From NCBI GenBank assembly GCA_026003015.1, contig BPGL01000002.1, positions 310,001-374,000 on the forward strand: a DNA stretch of 64,000 nt. The letters run 5' to 3'. Of this stretch, positions 18,284 to 28,544 are shown in pieces. Source of the stretch: Actinomycetota bacterium (GTDB taxonomy: Bacteria > Actinomycetota > UBA4738 > HRBIN12). Every line of letters starts with the position of its first letter. The stretch's first letter is position 1. The notes under the pieces were generated by a model. It made no database searches and was not told where the DNA came from. It saw only the letters and a program-made list of their open reading frames with translations. The position numbers and the translations under genes are program-made.

Positions 18284-20310
18284 GCGAGGTCCGTCCCTAC
18301 GGCTCCTGGTCCTCCCCGATCTCCGCCGCGATGACCGCGGCGGCCGGGGTCGGCCTCGGTCAGGTGACGGTCGTCGGGGAGGTCGCCTGGTGGGTGGAGC
18401 GTCGTCCGAGCGAGGCCGGCCGTCAGGTCCTCGTCCGCGGAGGTCCGCACGAGGCGCCGCGGGACGTCACACCCCCGGGCTTCGACGTGCGCACGCGCGT
18501 CCACGAGTACGGAGGCGGCGACTACTGCCTGGACGGCGAGGTCGCGATCTGCTCGCGCAAGGAGGACCAGCGCCTGTACCGGATCGCGCCCGGGGCCGAG
18601 CCGGTCCCGATCACCCCCGAGGTCGACGGGCGCGACCGCTTCGCCGACGGGCGCGTGTGGCGGGGCTGGTGGATCGGCGTGCGGGAGCGGCACGAGGGAT
18701 CGACGGCCGCGGAGGTCGCCAACGAGCTCGTGGCGGTCCCGCTGGACGGGTCGGCGCCGCCGCGCACCATCGCCTCCGGTCGCGACTTCTACGCGGCGCC
18801 CCGGCCGAGCCCCGACGGCTCCCGGCTGGCCTTCCTCGCGTGGGACCTGCCCGCGATGCCCTGGGGCGGATGCGAGCTGCTCGTCGCGCCGCTCGGCCCC
18901 GACGCCTCGCTGGGGGAGCCGGCGCTCGTCGCGGGCCGAAGCAGCGTGGAGTCGATCTGGCAGCCCACGTGGTCCCCCGCCGGCGACCTGCTGTTCGCCA
19001 GCGATCGGAGCGGCTGGTGGAACCTGGAGCGCGTGGCCGAGGGGCGTCCGGGCGGGGAGCGCGCCGTGCTGCACGCGGCCGAGGCGGAGTTCGGCTACCC
19101 GATGTGGGCGCTCGGGGAGAGGTCGTTCGCGGTGCTCGACGACGGCCGCGTGGCCTGTTGCTACGACCGCGACGGGCGTACCCACGTGGCGATCCTCGAC
19201 CCGGGCTCCGGGGAGCTGCTCGACCTCGACCTTCCCCACGACGCCCTCGGCTGGGGGCCCTCGCTGGACGCCGACGGGTCCGCGGTCGTCTTCGTGGCCG
19301 GCTCCGCGACGATCCCCGAGCAGCTCGTCTGGCTCGACCTGCACGCCCGCTCGATCGACGTCGTGCGCGAGAGCCTCGAGGTACCGGTCGACCCGGCCCT
19401 GTGCTCGACCCCCGAGCCGATCGCGTTTCCGACCGAGGGCGGGCGGACCGCCTACGGCCTGTACTACCCGCCGACGAACCCCGGGTTCGTCGCTCCCTCC
19501 GGCGAGCGCCCGCCGCTCGTCGTGCGGATCCACGGTGGCCCGACCTCGGCGGCCACGCGGCTGTTCGACCTGGGCGTCCAGTACCTCACCTCGCGGGGGT
19601 TCGCCGTCGTCGACGTGAACTACGGGGGCTCGACCGGCTACGGGCGTGCCTACCGCGATCGACTCCGGGGCGCCTGGGGTGTCGTGGACGTCGAGGACGC
19701 CGTGCACGCCGCCCGCTTCCTCGTGGACCGCGGTCTCGCCGACCCGACCCGGATCGTGATCCGGGGCGGGAGCGCCGGCGGCTACACGACGCTGCAGGCG
19801 CTCGTGTCGACGGACGTGTTCGCCGCCGGCACGTCGCTGTACGGGATCTGCGACCTCGAGCCGCTCGCGACCGGCGACACCCACAAGTTCGAGTCGCACT
19901 ACCTCGAGTCGCTCGTCGGACCCTGGCCCGAGGCCGCCGAGCGCTATCGGGAGCGCAGCCCGATCCATCACCTCGATCGGTTGCGCACGCCGCTGCTCGT
20001 GCTCCACGGCGCCGAGGATCGGGTCGTGCCGCCGTCGCAGGCCGAACGGATCGTCGAAGCGCTGCGCGCCGCCAAGGTCCCGCACGCCTACCTGCTGTTC
20101 GACGGCGAGGACCACGGGTTCCGCCGCGCGGACACGATCGCTCGGGCGCGGGAGGCGGAGCTCGCGTTCTACGCCGCGGTGCTGGGGATCGACCTCGCCG
20201 ATCCCCCGTCGGCGCTTCGGATCGAGGGCCTCGGGCCGAAGGTCCGCGTCGATCCGGGACGGTCGGCCCCCGAGGCCGGGTCGGAGGCGATGGGAGGGTC
20301 GGGTCCGTGA
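18280..20310 (+). CDS. S9-family serine peptidase (acylaminoacyl/prolyl oligopeptidase type)
   Basis: A 676-residue protein with a beta-propeller (about 30-390) and an alpha/beta-hydrolase domain. The triad is near S498 in RGGSAGGYTT, D580 in GAEDRVVPP and H612 in GEDHGFRR. There is no signal peptide. The GTG overlaps the methyltransferase stop (GTGA), and its own stop overlaps the next gene's GTG, so three genes form one coupled operon. It differs from the peptidase at 6460 in propeller sequence. Confidence 0.94.
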   Translation: MSEVRPYGSWSSPISAAMTAAAGVGLGQVTVVGEVAWWVERRPSEAGRQVLVRGGPHEAPRDVTPPGFDVRTRVHEYGGGDYCLDGEVAICSRKEDQRLYRIAPGAEPVPITPEVDGRDRFADGRVWRGWWIGVRERHEGSTAAEVANELVAVPLDGSAPPRTIASGRDFYAAPRPSPDGSRLAFLAWDLPAMPWGGCELLVAPLGPDASLGEPALVAGRSSVESIWQPTWSPAGDLLFASDRSGWWNLERVAEGRPGGERAVLHAAEAEFGYPMWALGERSFAVLDDGRVACCYDRDGRTHVAILDPGSGELLDLDLPHDALGWGPSLDADGSAVVFVAGSATIPEQLVWLDLHARSIDVVRESLEVPVDPALCSTPEPIAFPTEGGRTAYGLYYPPTNPGFVAPSGERPPLVVRIHGGPTSAATRLFDLGVQYLTSRGFAVVDVNYGGSTGYGRAYRDRLRGAWGVVDVEDAVHAARFLVDRGLADPTRIVIRGGSAGGYTTLQALVSTDVFAAGTSLYGICDLEPLATGDTHKFESHYLESLVGPWPEAAERYRERSPIHHLDRLRTPLLVLHGAEDRVVPPSQAERIVEALRAAKVPHAYLLFDGEDHGFRRADTIARAREAELAFYAAVLGIDLADPPSALRIEGLGPKVRVDPGRSAPEAGSEAMGGSGP

Positions 20311-20918
20311 GCGGGAAGCGGGCGCCCCGTCGCAGCCGGTCCGCGCGGAGCACGACGGCCACGTGGGCGTGGATCGGCGGCGGCGTGGTCGTGGCCGTGA
20401 TCGTCGCGATGCTGGCGGCCGGCGGCCGGGGCGGCGGGTTCGAGCCGTCGCCGCCGGGAAGCGTCACGATCGATCAAGCGCGCGAGGGGCCGCTCGCCGC
20501 CGGCGAGGTCGTTCCCGCCTTCAGCGCCCCCGCGATCGATGGCTCGACCGTCCGATGGACCGGGCGTCCCGAGCGCCCGACGGTCCTGGCGGTGTGGGCG
20601 TCGTGGTGCCCCCACTGCCAGGCGGAGCTTCCGCGCTTGGCGGCCGCCCTCGACCGCCACCCCGGTGTGGACCTCGTGACGGTCGTCACCGCCATCGGGC
20701 AGCGCCCCGGCCCGACGCCGCCGGAGTACCTGGCCTCCGAGGGGCTGTCCTTCCCGGTGGCGGTCGACGACGCGAGCGGCACGCTGGCGCGCGGTCTCGG
20801 CGTGCAGGGCTTCCCCACGGTCTACTACGTGGGCGCGGACGGTCGCGTCGTCGGGGTGACCGTGGGGGAGGTCGACGCGGCCCAGCTGGAGGCGATACTC
20901 GAGGCGCTCGAGGCCTGA
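20307..20918 (+). CDS. Membrane-anchored TlpA/ResA-like thiol-disulfide oxidoreductase
   Basis: A 203-residue protein. One N-terminal transmembrane helix (about 20-43) anchors a thioredoxin domain outside the membrane. The redox motif is WCPHC in VWASWCPHCQAELP, and the conserved cis-proline is in QGFPTVYYV. Such proteins reduce or oxidise disulfides in cytochrome c maturation or on secreted proteins. The GTG overlaps the peptidase stop. A strong hairpin follows at 20929. Confidence 0.91.
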   Translation: MSGKRAPRRSRSARSTTATWAWIGGGVVVAVIVAMLAAGGRGGGFEPSPPGSVTIDQAREGPLAAGEVVPAFSAPAIDGSTVRWTGRPERPTVLAVWASWCPHCQAELPRLAAALDRHPGVDLVTVVTAIGQRPGPTPPEYLASEGLSFPVAVDDASGTLARGLGVQGFPTVYYVGADGRVVGVTVGEVDAAQLEAILEALEA

Positions 20919-20928
20919 GGGGGGGTCC

Positions 20929-20959
20929 GCGGGGGGCCGGGGTATCCCCGGCCCCCCGC
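20929..20959. terminator. Strong hairpin between convergent genes
   Basis: A perfect 14-bp stem (GCGGGGGGCCGGGG / CCCCGGCCCCCCGC) with loop TAT lies 10 nt after the TlpA-like gene and 98 nt beyond the end of convergent moaA. There is no T-tract. It probably ends transcription from the left. Confidence 0.65.
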
Positions 20960-21056
20960 GCCGGAGAGGGGGCGCGGCCTCTCGGCGACCCCATGCTCGC
21001 GCGCGCGGGTGAACGCGGCGTGACGGCGGTGCGGCGGGTGCGGGAACCTCCTGCGC

Positions 21057-22061
<1,005 letters not shown>

Positions 22062-22139
22062 CGGCTCCAGCCTATCCCCGATGTCTGCGGAGCGCGCGGT
22101 CGCGGGAAGGCCGAGACGGGGGCTGCGCCGGCGCGGTGC

Positions 22140-22379
22140 TCAGGGGCGCTCCAGCAGCCCCCGCAGCTCGCCCACGGCCGCGCGGATCGCTGCGGCGCGG
22201 TCGCCGCCCGAGGCAACGGTGGCGTGGACGCGCATCCCGAGCAGGAACGTCGCCAGCGGCGTGGCCTTCCGCTCCACCGCGTGGGCGACCTCGCGCGCGA
22301 CCTCGAGCAGCTCGTCCGTCTCCTGCGGGCTCAGCGGCTCGGCGCCGAAGGCGGAGGCGACCTCCTCGATCCAGCCCAT
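22140..22379 (-). CDS. Small DUF6457-like protein
   Basis: A 79-residue acidic helical protein starting MGWIEEVASAFG, with ELLEVAREVAHAVERKATPLATFLLGM in the middle. It resembles the small DUF6457 proteins that accompany molybdopterin genes in actinobacteria; that family call is from memory and moderate. GAGGAGGGAT precedes the ATG. It lies just upstream of moaA on the same strand, so it may serve Mo-enzyme assembly. Confidence 0.7.
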   Translation of the reverse strand: MGWIEEVASAFGAEPLSPQETDELLEVAREVAHAVERKATPLATFLLGMRVHATVASGGDRAAAIRAAVGELRGLLERP

Positions 22380-22459
22380 CGATCCCTCCTCGATCGTTCG
22401 CCACAGCGTAGCCGAGCGGGGGCCACCGGGGTCGCGACCCTGGTATGCATGAGGGCGCG

Positions 22460-22948
22460 ATGCACGTGCTGGTGCTGTACGAGACGCGACGGGGGTTCAC
22501 CCTCACGGTCGCGCGTCGGATCCGCGACGAGATCCGGGCCCGCGGGCACCTGGCGACCGCCTCGCCGATCCGCGGCGTGGACGCCGGCACGGTCGCGGCG
22601 GCCGACGCGCTGATCGTCGGGAGCTGGACGCGGGGCTACATCCTCGTCCGCGTCGGGCCTGCGGCGGGGGCGATCGAGGGGATCGAGGCGCTTCCGCCGC
22701 TCGAAGGCCGGCCGTCGGCGGTCTTCTGCACCTGCGACGTCGCGCCCCTGGGGACCCTCGACGAGCTCGCCCGGCGGCTCGAGCGGGCCGGCGCCCGGGT
22801 GCTCGTCGCGCACGCCTTCCGGCGTCGCCGGAGCCTCGCCCAGGTGCCGGCCTACGTGGACCTGTGCTTGGCCGAGTTCGAGCGCGCGCTCGCGGCCGGT
22901 GATCGGCCCGCCGCCGCCCCCGTGGAGCCCGTGCTCCCGGGACGATGA
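22460..22948 (+). CDS. Flavodoxin-like protein
   Basis: A 162-residue flavodoxin-fold protein. It starts MHVLVLYETRRGFTLTVARRI, a phosphate-binding loop in place of the usual T/S-rich SxTGNT. It continues DALIVGSWTRGYILVRVGP, the 50s loop, and SAVFCTCDV. It probably binds FMN and carries electrons or acts as a reductase. ATG 22460 has GAGGGC upstream; ATG 22445 is the alternative. The stop overlaps the ATG of the MogA-XdhC gene (ATGA). Confidence 0.8.
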   Translation: MHVLVLYETRRGFTLTVARRIRDEIRARGHLATASPIRGVDAGTVAAADALIVGSWTRGYILVRVGPAAGAIEGIEALPPLEGRPSAVFCTCDVAPLGTLDELARRLERAGARVLVAHAFRRRRSLAQVPAYVDLCLAEFERALAAGDRPAAAPVEPVLPGR

Positions 22949-24228
22949 CGGGCGCGGGCGGTCGCGCGGCGGTGCTCACGGTCTCCGACGGGGTTGCCGA
23001 GGGTTCGCGCGAGGACGCCTCCGGCGCGGCGGCGGAGGCGCGCCTGCGCGAGGCGGGCTTCGAGGTGGTCGACCGGATGGTCGTTCCCGACGAGCTGCCC
23101 GCGATCCGGTCGCGGTTGGAGGAGCTCGCGGCCGACCACGAGCTCGTCGTGACGACGGGCGGGACGGGCTTCGGGCCCCGCGACGTGACGCCGGAGGCGA
23201 CCCGGGCGGTCCTGGACCGCGAGGCACCCGGTCTGGGCGAGCTGATGCGGGCCGTGGGCCTGCGCTCGACCCCGATGGCGGCGCTGTCGCGCGCGGTCGC
23301 CGGCACGCGCGGCTCTTCGTTGATCGTGAACCTTCCGGGGAGCCCGGCGGGGGTCCTCGAGTCCCTCGACGCCCTGCTGCCGCTGCTCCCCCACGCCCTG
23401 GAGCTCCTCGCCGGCGCCCGCGGGCCGCACCCGACGGGGCACGCCGACGCCGGGGTGCCGAGCGCGCCGCCGGCCGGCCGCGTGGCGCTCCGCCGCGACG
23501 GCGCCGACGCGACGCCGGCGCCGCGTGTGGAGGCCACCGCCGTGCGGATCGTCGGCTCCCCTCCCTGCCGCGTGGGGATGCGCCTCGTGATCGAGCCGGG
23601 GGGCGGCGCCGAGGGGACGTTGGGCTGCTCGGAGTTCGATGCCGCCGCCGTGCAGGCGGCGCCGGCCGTGCTCGCGACGGGCGAGCCGTCGACGCGTCGA
23701 CTCCACCACGACCTCGGGGAGGTCGAGGTGCTGCTTCGGCCGGATCCGGCGCCGACGCGGCTCGTCGCGGTGTCGGCGACCGACGTCGCCCGGGCGCTGC
23801 GACGGATCATGGCGATCCTGGGCGCCGTGACGGTGATCGTGGAGCCGCGATCGGAGCGGCTGCGGGCGGAGGACCGTGAGGCCCTCGGCGGGGCCGTGGC
23901 GGACCTGGGGGAGCTCGACGTCGAGGGGTTCCCCGGGCGGGTCGACGTGGTCGCCACGGACCACGACGCACCCGGCCTCGTCGACCTGCTGGCCCGCGCC
24001 CTCGTGCTGCCGGTCCGTTTCGTCGGCGTCGTCGGCTCGCGCCGTCACGTCGCGCCGTTCCTCGAGGAGCTCGCGCGGCGCGGCGTCGCGGAGGAGGACC
24101 TGCGGCGGGTCCGCTCACCCCTCGGCCTCGACCTCGGCGGTCGGCGGCCGGAGGAGATCGCGCTGTCGATCGCGGCGGGGCTCGTCGCCAACGCCCACGG
24201 ACGTCCCGGTGGGTGGCTGGACCGATGA
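22945..24228 (+). CDS. MogA-XdhC fusion (molybdopterin adenylyltransferase plus XdhC/CoxI)
   Basis: A 427-residue fusion. Residues about 1-158 are a MogA/MoaB domain with VSDGVAEGSREDASG and VTTGGTGFGPRDVTPEAT, which adenylates molybdopterin. Residues about 195-250 match the XdhC/CoxI N-terminal part (GSPPCRVGMRLVI, then GTLGCSEFD). Residues about 285-427 are the XdhC Rossmann part with FVGVVGSRRHVAPFL and SPLGLDLGGRRPEEIALSI. XdhC delivers sulfurated cofactor to xanthine-dehydrogenase-type enzymes. The fusion joins an early insertion step and a late maturation step in one chain. It overlaps both neighbours by 4 nt. No Mo-hydroxylase structural gene is in the window. Confidence 0.91.
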   Translation: MTGAGGRAAVLTVSDGVAEGSREDASGAAAEARLREAGFEVVDRMVVPDELPAIRSRLEELAADHELVVTTGGTGFGPRDVTPEATRAVLDREAPGLGELMRAVGLRSTPMAALSRAVAGTRGSSLIVNLPGSPAGVLESLDALLPLLPHALELLAGARGPHPTGHADAGVPSAPPAGRVALRRDGADATPAPRVEATAVRIVGSPPCRVGMRLVIEPGGGAEGTLGCSEFDAAAVQAAPAVLATGEPSTRRLHHDLGEVEVLLRPDPAPTRLVAVSATDVARALRRIMAILGAVTVIVEPRSERLRAEDREALGGAVADLGELDVEGFPGRVDVVATDHDAPGLVDLLARALVLPVRFVGVVGSRRHVAPFLEELARRGVAEEDLRRVRSPLGLDLGGRRPEEIALSIAAGLVANAHGRPGGWLDR

Positions 24229-25010
24229 GCTCGCGCCACGTTCGGCGCAACCGCGAGCACTGGGAGCGCGAGAGCCCCGCGTACCAGGAACGCAACCGAG
24301 AGCAGCTGAACCGCTTCGACCGGCTCGGCTGGGGCGTGTGGGACATCCCGGAGGACGAACTCGACGTGCTCGGCGACGTCGCGGGGCTCGACGTGCTCGA
24401 GTACGGCTGCGGCGCCTGCCAGTCCGGGATCCGCGTGGCGATGCGGGGTGCCCGCGTCGTCGGCCTCGACGTCAGCGCGACACAGTTGCGCGCTGGGCTC
24501 GTCGCGATGGAGGCCGCGGGCGTGCGGGTGTCGGTCGTGCAGGCCGACGGCGAGCGGATCCCTTTCCGGGACGAGAGCTTCGACCTCGTGTTCTGCGACC
24601 ACGGGGCGATGAGCTTCGCCGATCCGCGGGTGTGCGTGCCGGAGGTCGCGCGGGTCCTGCGCCCGGGCGGCCTGTTCGCTTTCGCGATGCTCACGCCGTG
24701 GGCCTGGGTCGCGTCGGGGGAGGGCGACGCGGTCGGGTGGGAGTTCCGCATGCCCTACTTCGGGCTGCACGCGATCGACATCGACGATCCGAGCTGGCGC
24801 ACCACCGAGTTCCAGCTGACCTACGGAGACTGGATCCGGCTGTTCCGCGCCAACGGGTTCGTCGTCGAGGACCTGCTGGAGCTTCGTCCCCGCCCCGGTG
24901 CGGTCTCGACCTACGTCGGTCCCGAGGAGCTCCCGTGGGCGCTCGACTATCCCTACGACCACATCTGGAAGGTTCGGAAGGTCGGCGCCGATGCGCCACC
25001 GGCGCGCTGA
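24225..25010 (+). CDS. Class I SAM-dependent methyltransferase
   Basis: A 261-residue protein with the SAM-binding motif VLEYGCGACQSGI, then RVVGLDVSATQL (motif II), QADGERIPFRDESFDLVFCD and EVARVLRPGGLFAFAML. The NREHWERESPAYQERN start is typical of small-molecule methyltransferases of the UbiE/type-11 group. The substrate is unknown. The ATG overlaps the MogA-XdhC stop, and its end overlaps the sulfatase start, so the chain 22460-26277 is one coupled operon. Confidence 0.9.
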   Translation: MSSRHVRRNREHWERESPAYQERNREQLNRFDRLGWGVWDIPEDELDVLGDVAGLDVLEYGCGACQSGIRVAMRGARVVGLDVSATQLRAGLVAMEAAGVRVSVVQADGERIPFRDESFDLVFCDHGAMSFADPRVCVPEVARVLRPGGLFAFAMLTPWAWVASGEGDAVGWEFRMPYFGLHAIDIDDPSWRTTEFQLTYGDWIRLFRANGFVVEDLLELRPRPGAVSTYVGPEELPWALDYPYDHIWKVRKVGADAPPAR

Positions 25011-26277
25011 GCGCCTCGGCGCGCTCGTCCTCGTCCTCGCGGTGCTTTCGGGCTGCGACCGGCAGCCGCCCGCGCGCGCCGACGCGCCGAACGTGATCCT
25101 CGTCGTGACCGACGATCAGTCCCTCGGCTCGCTCGCCGGGCGACCGATCGCGATGCCGTGGCTCGCCGATCGGCTCCGCGAACCCGGCTGGACGACCTTC
25201 ACGAACGCGATCGTCACGACCCCGATGTGCTGCCCGTCGCGGGCGTCGATCCTCACGGGGCGCTACGCGCGCACGACCGGCGTGCGGACGAACACGGACG
25301 GTGAGGCGCTCGACGAGTCCGACACCCTCGCCGTGTGGCTGCACGACGCCGGGTACCGGACGGCGATGATCGGCAAGTACCTGAACGGCTACCCCTGGGA
25401 TCGCGGTCCGTACGTGCCGCCGGGCTGGGACCGGTGGTTCGCGAAGCTCAACCTCACGCAGGCCACGACCTACTTCGGCTACGAGGTCGTGGACGACGGG
25501 GAGCGACTGACGATCGGACGCGAGCCGGCGGACTACGCGACCGACCGGCTGGCGGCCGAGGCGCTCGCGTTCGTCCGCTCGACGCCGCTCGATCGGCCGT
25601 TCTTCCTCTACCTCGCGTTCTCAGCCCCGCACTTCCCCTGGACACCGGCCCCCCGCCACGAGGGCCTCGTCGAACGCTTCCGGGCGCGGGCGCCGGCGCT
25701 TCCGCCCGAGGCCGCTGCCGAGCGCGTGGCCCTGCGGCCGGTGGACGAGGCGCTCGCCGCGCTGTGGGCGGCCGTGGCCGACCGCGGCCAGCTCGACCGG
25801 ACCGTCGTGCTGCTGATCTCGGACAACGGGTACGCCTACGGGGAGCACGGGGCGGTCGGCAAGGGGTGCCCGTGGCGGGCCTGTCTGGAGGTGCCGTTCG
25901 TCGCCTACGTGCCGGACACCGCCGGCGGCGCGAGCGACGTCTTGGCGGCCAACATCGACGTCGCGCCCACGATCCTCGAGCTCGCCGGCCTGCCGCCGCG
26001 CCCCGGGGACGGTGTGAGCCTCGCGCCGGTGCTGCGCGGCGGTCCCGAGCCGAGCCGCCGCGGCGTGCTGATCGAGTGGGCCGGTCCCTCGCCGCCGGGC
26101 TGGGTCGGGGTGCGTCTCGCCCACACCGTCTACGTCCGCTGGGACGACGGCCGACGGACGCTGTTCCGCCTCGACCGCGATCCGCAGGAGCGGCGGAACC
26201 TCGCGTTCGATCCGCGCGCCGCACGGTTGGTCGCCCGCGCTGAGGCGGTGCTCGCGGCCGTGGGTGGCCCCGGCTAG
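24991..26277 (+). CDS. Lipoprotein sulfatase (formylglycine type)
   Basis: A 428-residue sulfatase. The N-terminus has a lipobox (VLVLAVLSGC), so it is membrane-anchored outside the cell. The metal site begins NVILVVTDDQS. The activation motif is CCPSRASILTGR (C-x-P-S-R), whose first cysteine would become formylglycine. Further motifs are AGYRTAMIGKYLNG and VLLISDNGYAYGEHG. It should desulfate a carbohydrate or aryl sulfate. No formylglycine-generating enzyme is nearby. The start overlaps the methyltransferase end by 20 nt. Confidence 0.93.
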   Translation: MRHRRAERLGALVLVLAVLSGCDRQPPARADAPNVILVVTDDQSLGSLAGRPIAMPWLADRLREPGWTTFTNAIVTTPMCCPSRASILTGRYARTTGVRTNTDGEALDESDTLAVWLHDAGYRTAMIGKYLNGYPWDRGPYVPPGWDRWFAKLNLTQATTYFGYEVVDDGERLTIGREPADYATDRLAAEALAFVRSTPLDRPFFLYLAFSAPHFPWTPAPRHEGLVERFRARAPALPPEAAAERVALRPVDEALAALWAAVADRGQLDRTVVLLISDNGYAYGEHGAVGKGCPWRACLEVPFVAYVPDTAGGASDVLAANIDVAPTILELAGLPPRPGDGVSLAPVLRGGPEPSRRGVLIEWAGPSPPGWVGVRLAHTVYVRWDDGRRTLFRLDRDPQERRNLAFDPRAARLVARAEAVLAAVGGPG

Positions 26278-26286
26278 ACTCGCGTC

Positions 26287-27807
26287 GTGTCCCGGTCCCC
26301 AGGGCCCGTCCTGCGGCCCGTCCGGCGCCGGCCCACCCGACAGCAGGTGGCGCGCCGGCGGATGGGACTCGCCCTCCTCGTCGTCGCGAGCGTCGTCGCG
26401 ATCTGGGCGCTGTGGCCGGACGCGGGCGGCTCCGGTACCCAGGCCGGCGGCCAGACGCCCCGTGACCGGGGTGGCCAGGGGGGCACGCCGGGCTCGCAGG
26501 ACGGCCACGACGGCGGCGAGATCGTCCCCGGCCAGACCCCGATCAAGCACGTCGTCTTCCTGATCAAGGAGAACCGCTCGTTCGACCACTACTTCGGCCG
26601 GTATCCAGGAGCGGACGGGGCGACCGAGGGAGGGACGCTCATCTGCGACGCGCAGGGATGCCGGGACGGGCCCACGGTGCCGCTCAAGCCCGCGCCCTAC
26701 ATCATGCCCCACGACCTCTCGCACGGGTTCGCCTCGGGCCTGTACGCGATCAACGGCGGCAAGATGAACGGCTTCAACATCATCGTCGGTGGCGACGACC
26801 TGACCGGCTACGTCCAACACTCCCGCAAGACGCTGCCCGCGTACTGGGCCTACGCCGACCGGTTCGTGCTCGCCGATCGCTTCTTCACCTCGATGTTCGG
26901 GCCAACGTTCCCCGAGCACCTGTACACGGTGGCGGCGCAGAGCTACGGCATCATCGACAACAAGACGAACGCCGACACGACCGGGAACTACTGCGACGAT
27001 CCGAACGAGTACACGAAGCGGTTCCCGACCGAGGATCTGACGAAGCGGGACGTGCGCCAGATCATGCGGCTGGAGCGCGAGATCACCAAGGAGATCCCCG
27101 ACCAGCTCTATCGGATCTCCCAGTACTGGGAGACGACCCGGACCTGCATCGACATCCCCGTCCTGCCGGACCTGCTCGAGGAAGCGGGGGTCCGCTGGAA
27201 GTACTACGCGAACCCCGACGTCTGGATGAACGCGCTGCAGGCGATCGACCACATCCGCAACGGTCCGCTGTGGCGCAAGGTCCAGCCGCCGGAGCGCTTC
27301 ATCGACGACGTCGAGCGGGGTCGGCTCCCCGAGGTCTCGTGGTTGATCCCCCCCGAGGGGCTGAACGAGCACCCCGGTGCCGGGACCAACGTGTGCAAGG
27401 GCGAGAACTGGACGGTCGAGCAGATCAACGCGATCATGGCCTCGAAGTACTGGCCGACGACGGCGATCGTGATCGTCTGGGACGACTTCGGCGGCTTCTA
27501 CGATCACGTGCCGCCCCCGCACTACGACATCATGGGGCTGGGCCCACGGACCCCTGCGCTCATCATCTCTCCGTGGACGCGCCGCGGCGACAACCCCGAC
27601 GGTGGGTACATCGACTCGACCGAGTACGAGTTCTCCTCCGTCCTTCGCTTCATCGAGGAGCTGCACGGCCTCGAGCCGATGACCGACCGCGACGCCCGAG
27701 CGGACCCCCTGAGCGGCGCGTTCGACTTCACCCAGGAGCCGCGGCTCGACCCGCTGATCATCGAGCCGCGCGACGACTGCGACGAGGCCGCGGCCGCTCA
27801 ACGGTGA
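26287..27807 (+). CDS. Phosphoesterase-family protein (phospholipase C/acid phosphatase type)
   Basis: A 506-residue protein of the PF04185 phosphoesterase family. An N-terminal signal-anchor helix (about 26-44) is followed by a Gly/Gln-rich linker (about 48-78), then [22 protein letters not shown], the family signature, and later [16 protein letters not shown] and [17 protein letters not shown] with likely metal-binding D/H. It acts outside the membrane on phospholipid or phosphomonoester. The GTG lies 6 nt after TAGACT (26275-26280). Its stop overlaps the next GTG. Confidence 0.92.
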   Translation: MSRSPGPVLRPVRRRPTRQQVARRRMGLALLVVASVVAIWALWPDAGGSGTQAGGQTPRDRGGQGGTPGSQDGHDGGEIVPGQTPIKHVVFLIKENRSFDHYFGRYPGADGATEGGTLICDAQGCRDGPTVPLKPAPYIMPHDLSHGFASGLYAINGGKMNGFNIIVGGDDLTGYVQHSRKTLPAYWAYADRFVLADRFFTSMFGPTFPEHLYTVAAQSYGIIDNKTNADTTGNYCDDPNEYTKRFPTEDLTKRDVRQIMRLEREITKEIPDQLYRISQYWETTRTCIDIPVLPDLLEEAGVRWKYYANPDVWMNALQAIDHIRNGPLWRKVQPPERFIDDVERGRLPEVSWLIPPEGLNEHPGAGTNVCKGENWTVEQINAIMASKYWPTTAIVIVWDDFGGFYDHVPPPHYDIMGLGPRTPALIISPWTRRGDNPDGGYIDSTEYEFSSVLRFIEELHGLEPMTDRDARADPLSGAFDFTQEPRLDPLIIEPRDDCDEAAAAQR

Positions 27808-28520
27808 GCCGACGAGCGGCCCTGGCGGCGCTGCTGGCCGCACCGTTCCTCGTCGCCGCCACGGACCCGCGGGGGGACGTCGGGCCCTGCACGCGCGGGC
27901 GCGCCGGCACGCGGGACGCACGGATCGACGTCGTCGACGCCCGTGGCGAGATCGTGGAGCGGGGGACCGCGCTGCGGTTCACGGTGGTGTTCGCGTCGCC
28001 TCCCGAGATCCCCGACCGCGAGGGGCGGCCCTTCCGGGTCGACGTGGTCCTGCGCGACCCCGAGCTGCCGACCGTGAGCTTCCGCTACTACCGCGACCTG
28101 AACCGGATCGTGCGCTTCGACGCGGTCTCCGACCCGCTGGTGCAGATCGTCCTGTTGCCAGAGCGCGGTGCGAACGTGTTCGTCGGAGCGACGCTCATCG
28201 GCGACACCCTCACGATGACGCTCCCGGGTCGTCTCGTGGCGCGCGATCTCGACGTCGAGGGGCTCGGTCTCGAACGGCTGCGCTGGGGGCTGATCGTGCG
28301 CGACGAGGCCGACTGCGATCTGCTCGGGGGCGGTCGCCCGAGCCGGCGCCTCGTCGAGGCGTCGGCCCCAGCGCCGACCCCCCGGCCGTCGCCGCTGGCC
28401 ACGGGCGCGCCGTCGTCGAGCGTGGTTCCCGTGGCCGTCGCGGTCGCAGGGCTGGCCGCTGCGTGGGCGGTCGGCGTCCTGCTTCGCCGTCGCGCCGGGG
28501 CCGGACGGCCTCGGCGCTGA
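27804..28520 (+). CDS. Hypothetical secreted protein with a C-terminal membrane anchor
   Basis: I do not recognise a family. The 238-residue protein has a short signal peptide ([15 protein letters not shown]), a beta-rich middle (about 30-185), a Pro/Ala/Ser linker, then a transmembrane helix near 207-228 and a basic [11 protein letters not shown] tail. This is a sortase-independent surface anchor layout. The GTG overlaps the phosphoesterase stop, so it is probably a partner or cargo of that enzyme. Confidence 0.75.
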   Translation: MSRRAALAALLAAPFLVAATDPRGDVGPCTRGRAGTRDARIDVVDARGEIVERGTALRFTVVFASPPEIPDREGRPFRVDVVLRDPELPTVSFRYYRDLNRIVRFDAVSDPLVQIVLLPERGANVFVGATLIGDTLTMTLPGRLVARDLDVEGLGLERLRWGLIVRDEADCDLLGGGRPSRRLVEASAPAPTPRPSPLATGAPSSSVVPVAVAVAGLAAAWAVGVLLRRRAGAGRPRR

Positions 28521-28544
28521 CCGAGCGACCCCGTGGGAGGGCGC

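Noticed and set aside
25621-27921. 766-aa minus-strand ORF opposite sulfatase and phosphoesterase
   Set aside because: Antisense shadow without recognisable domain.
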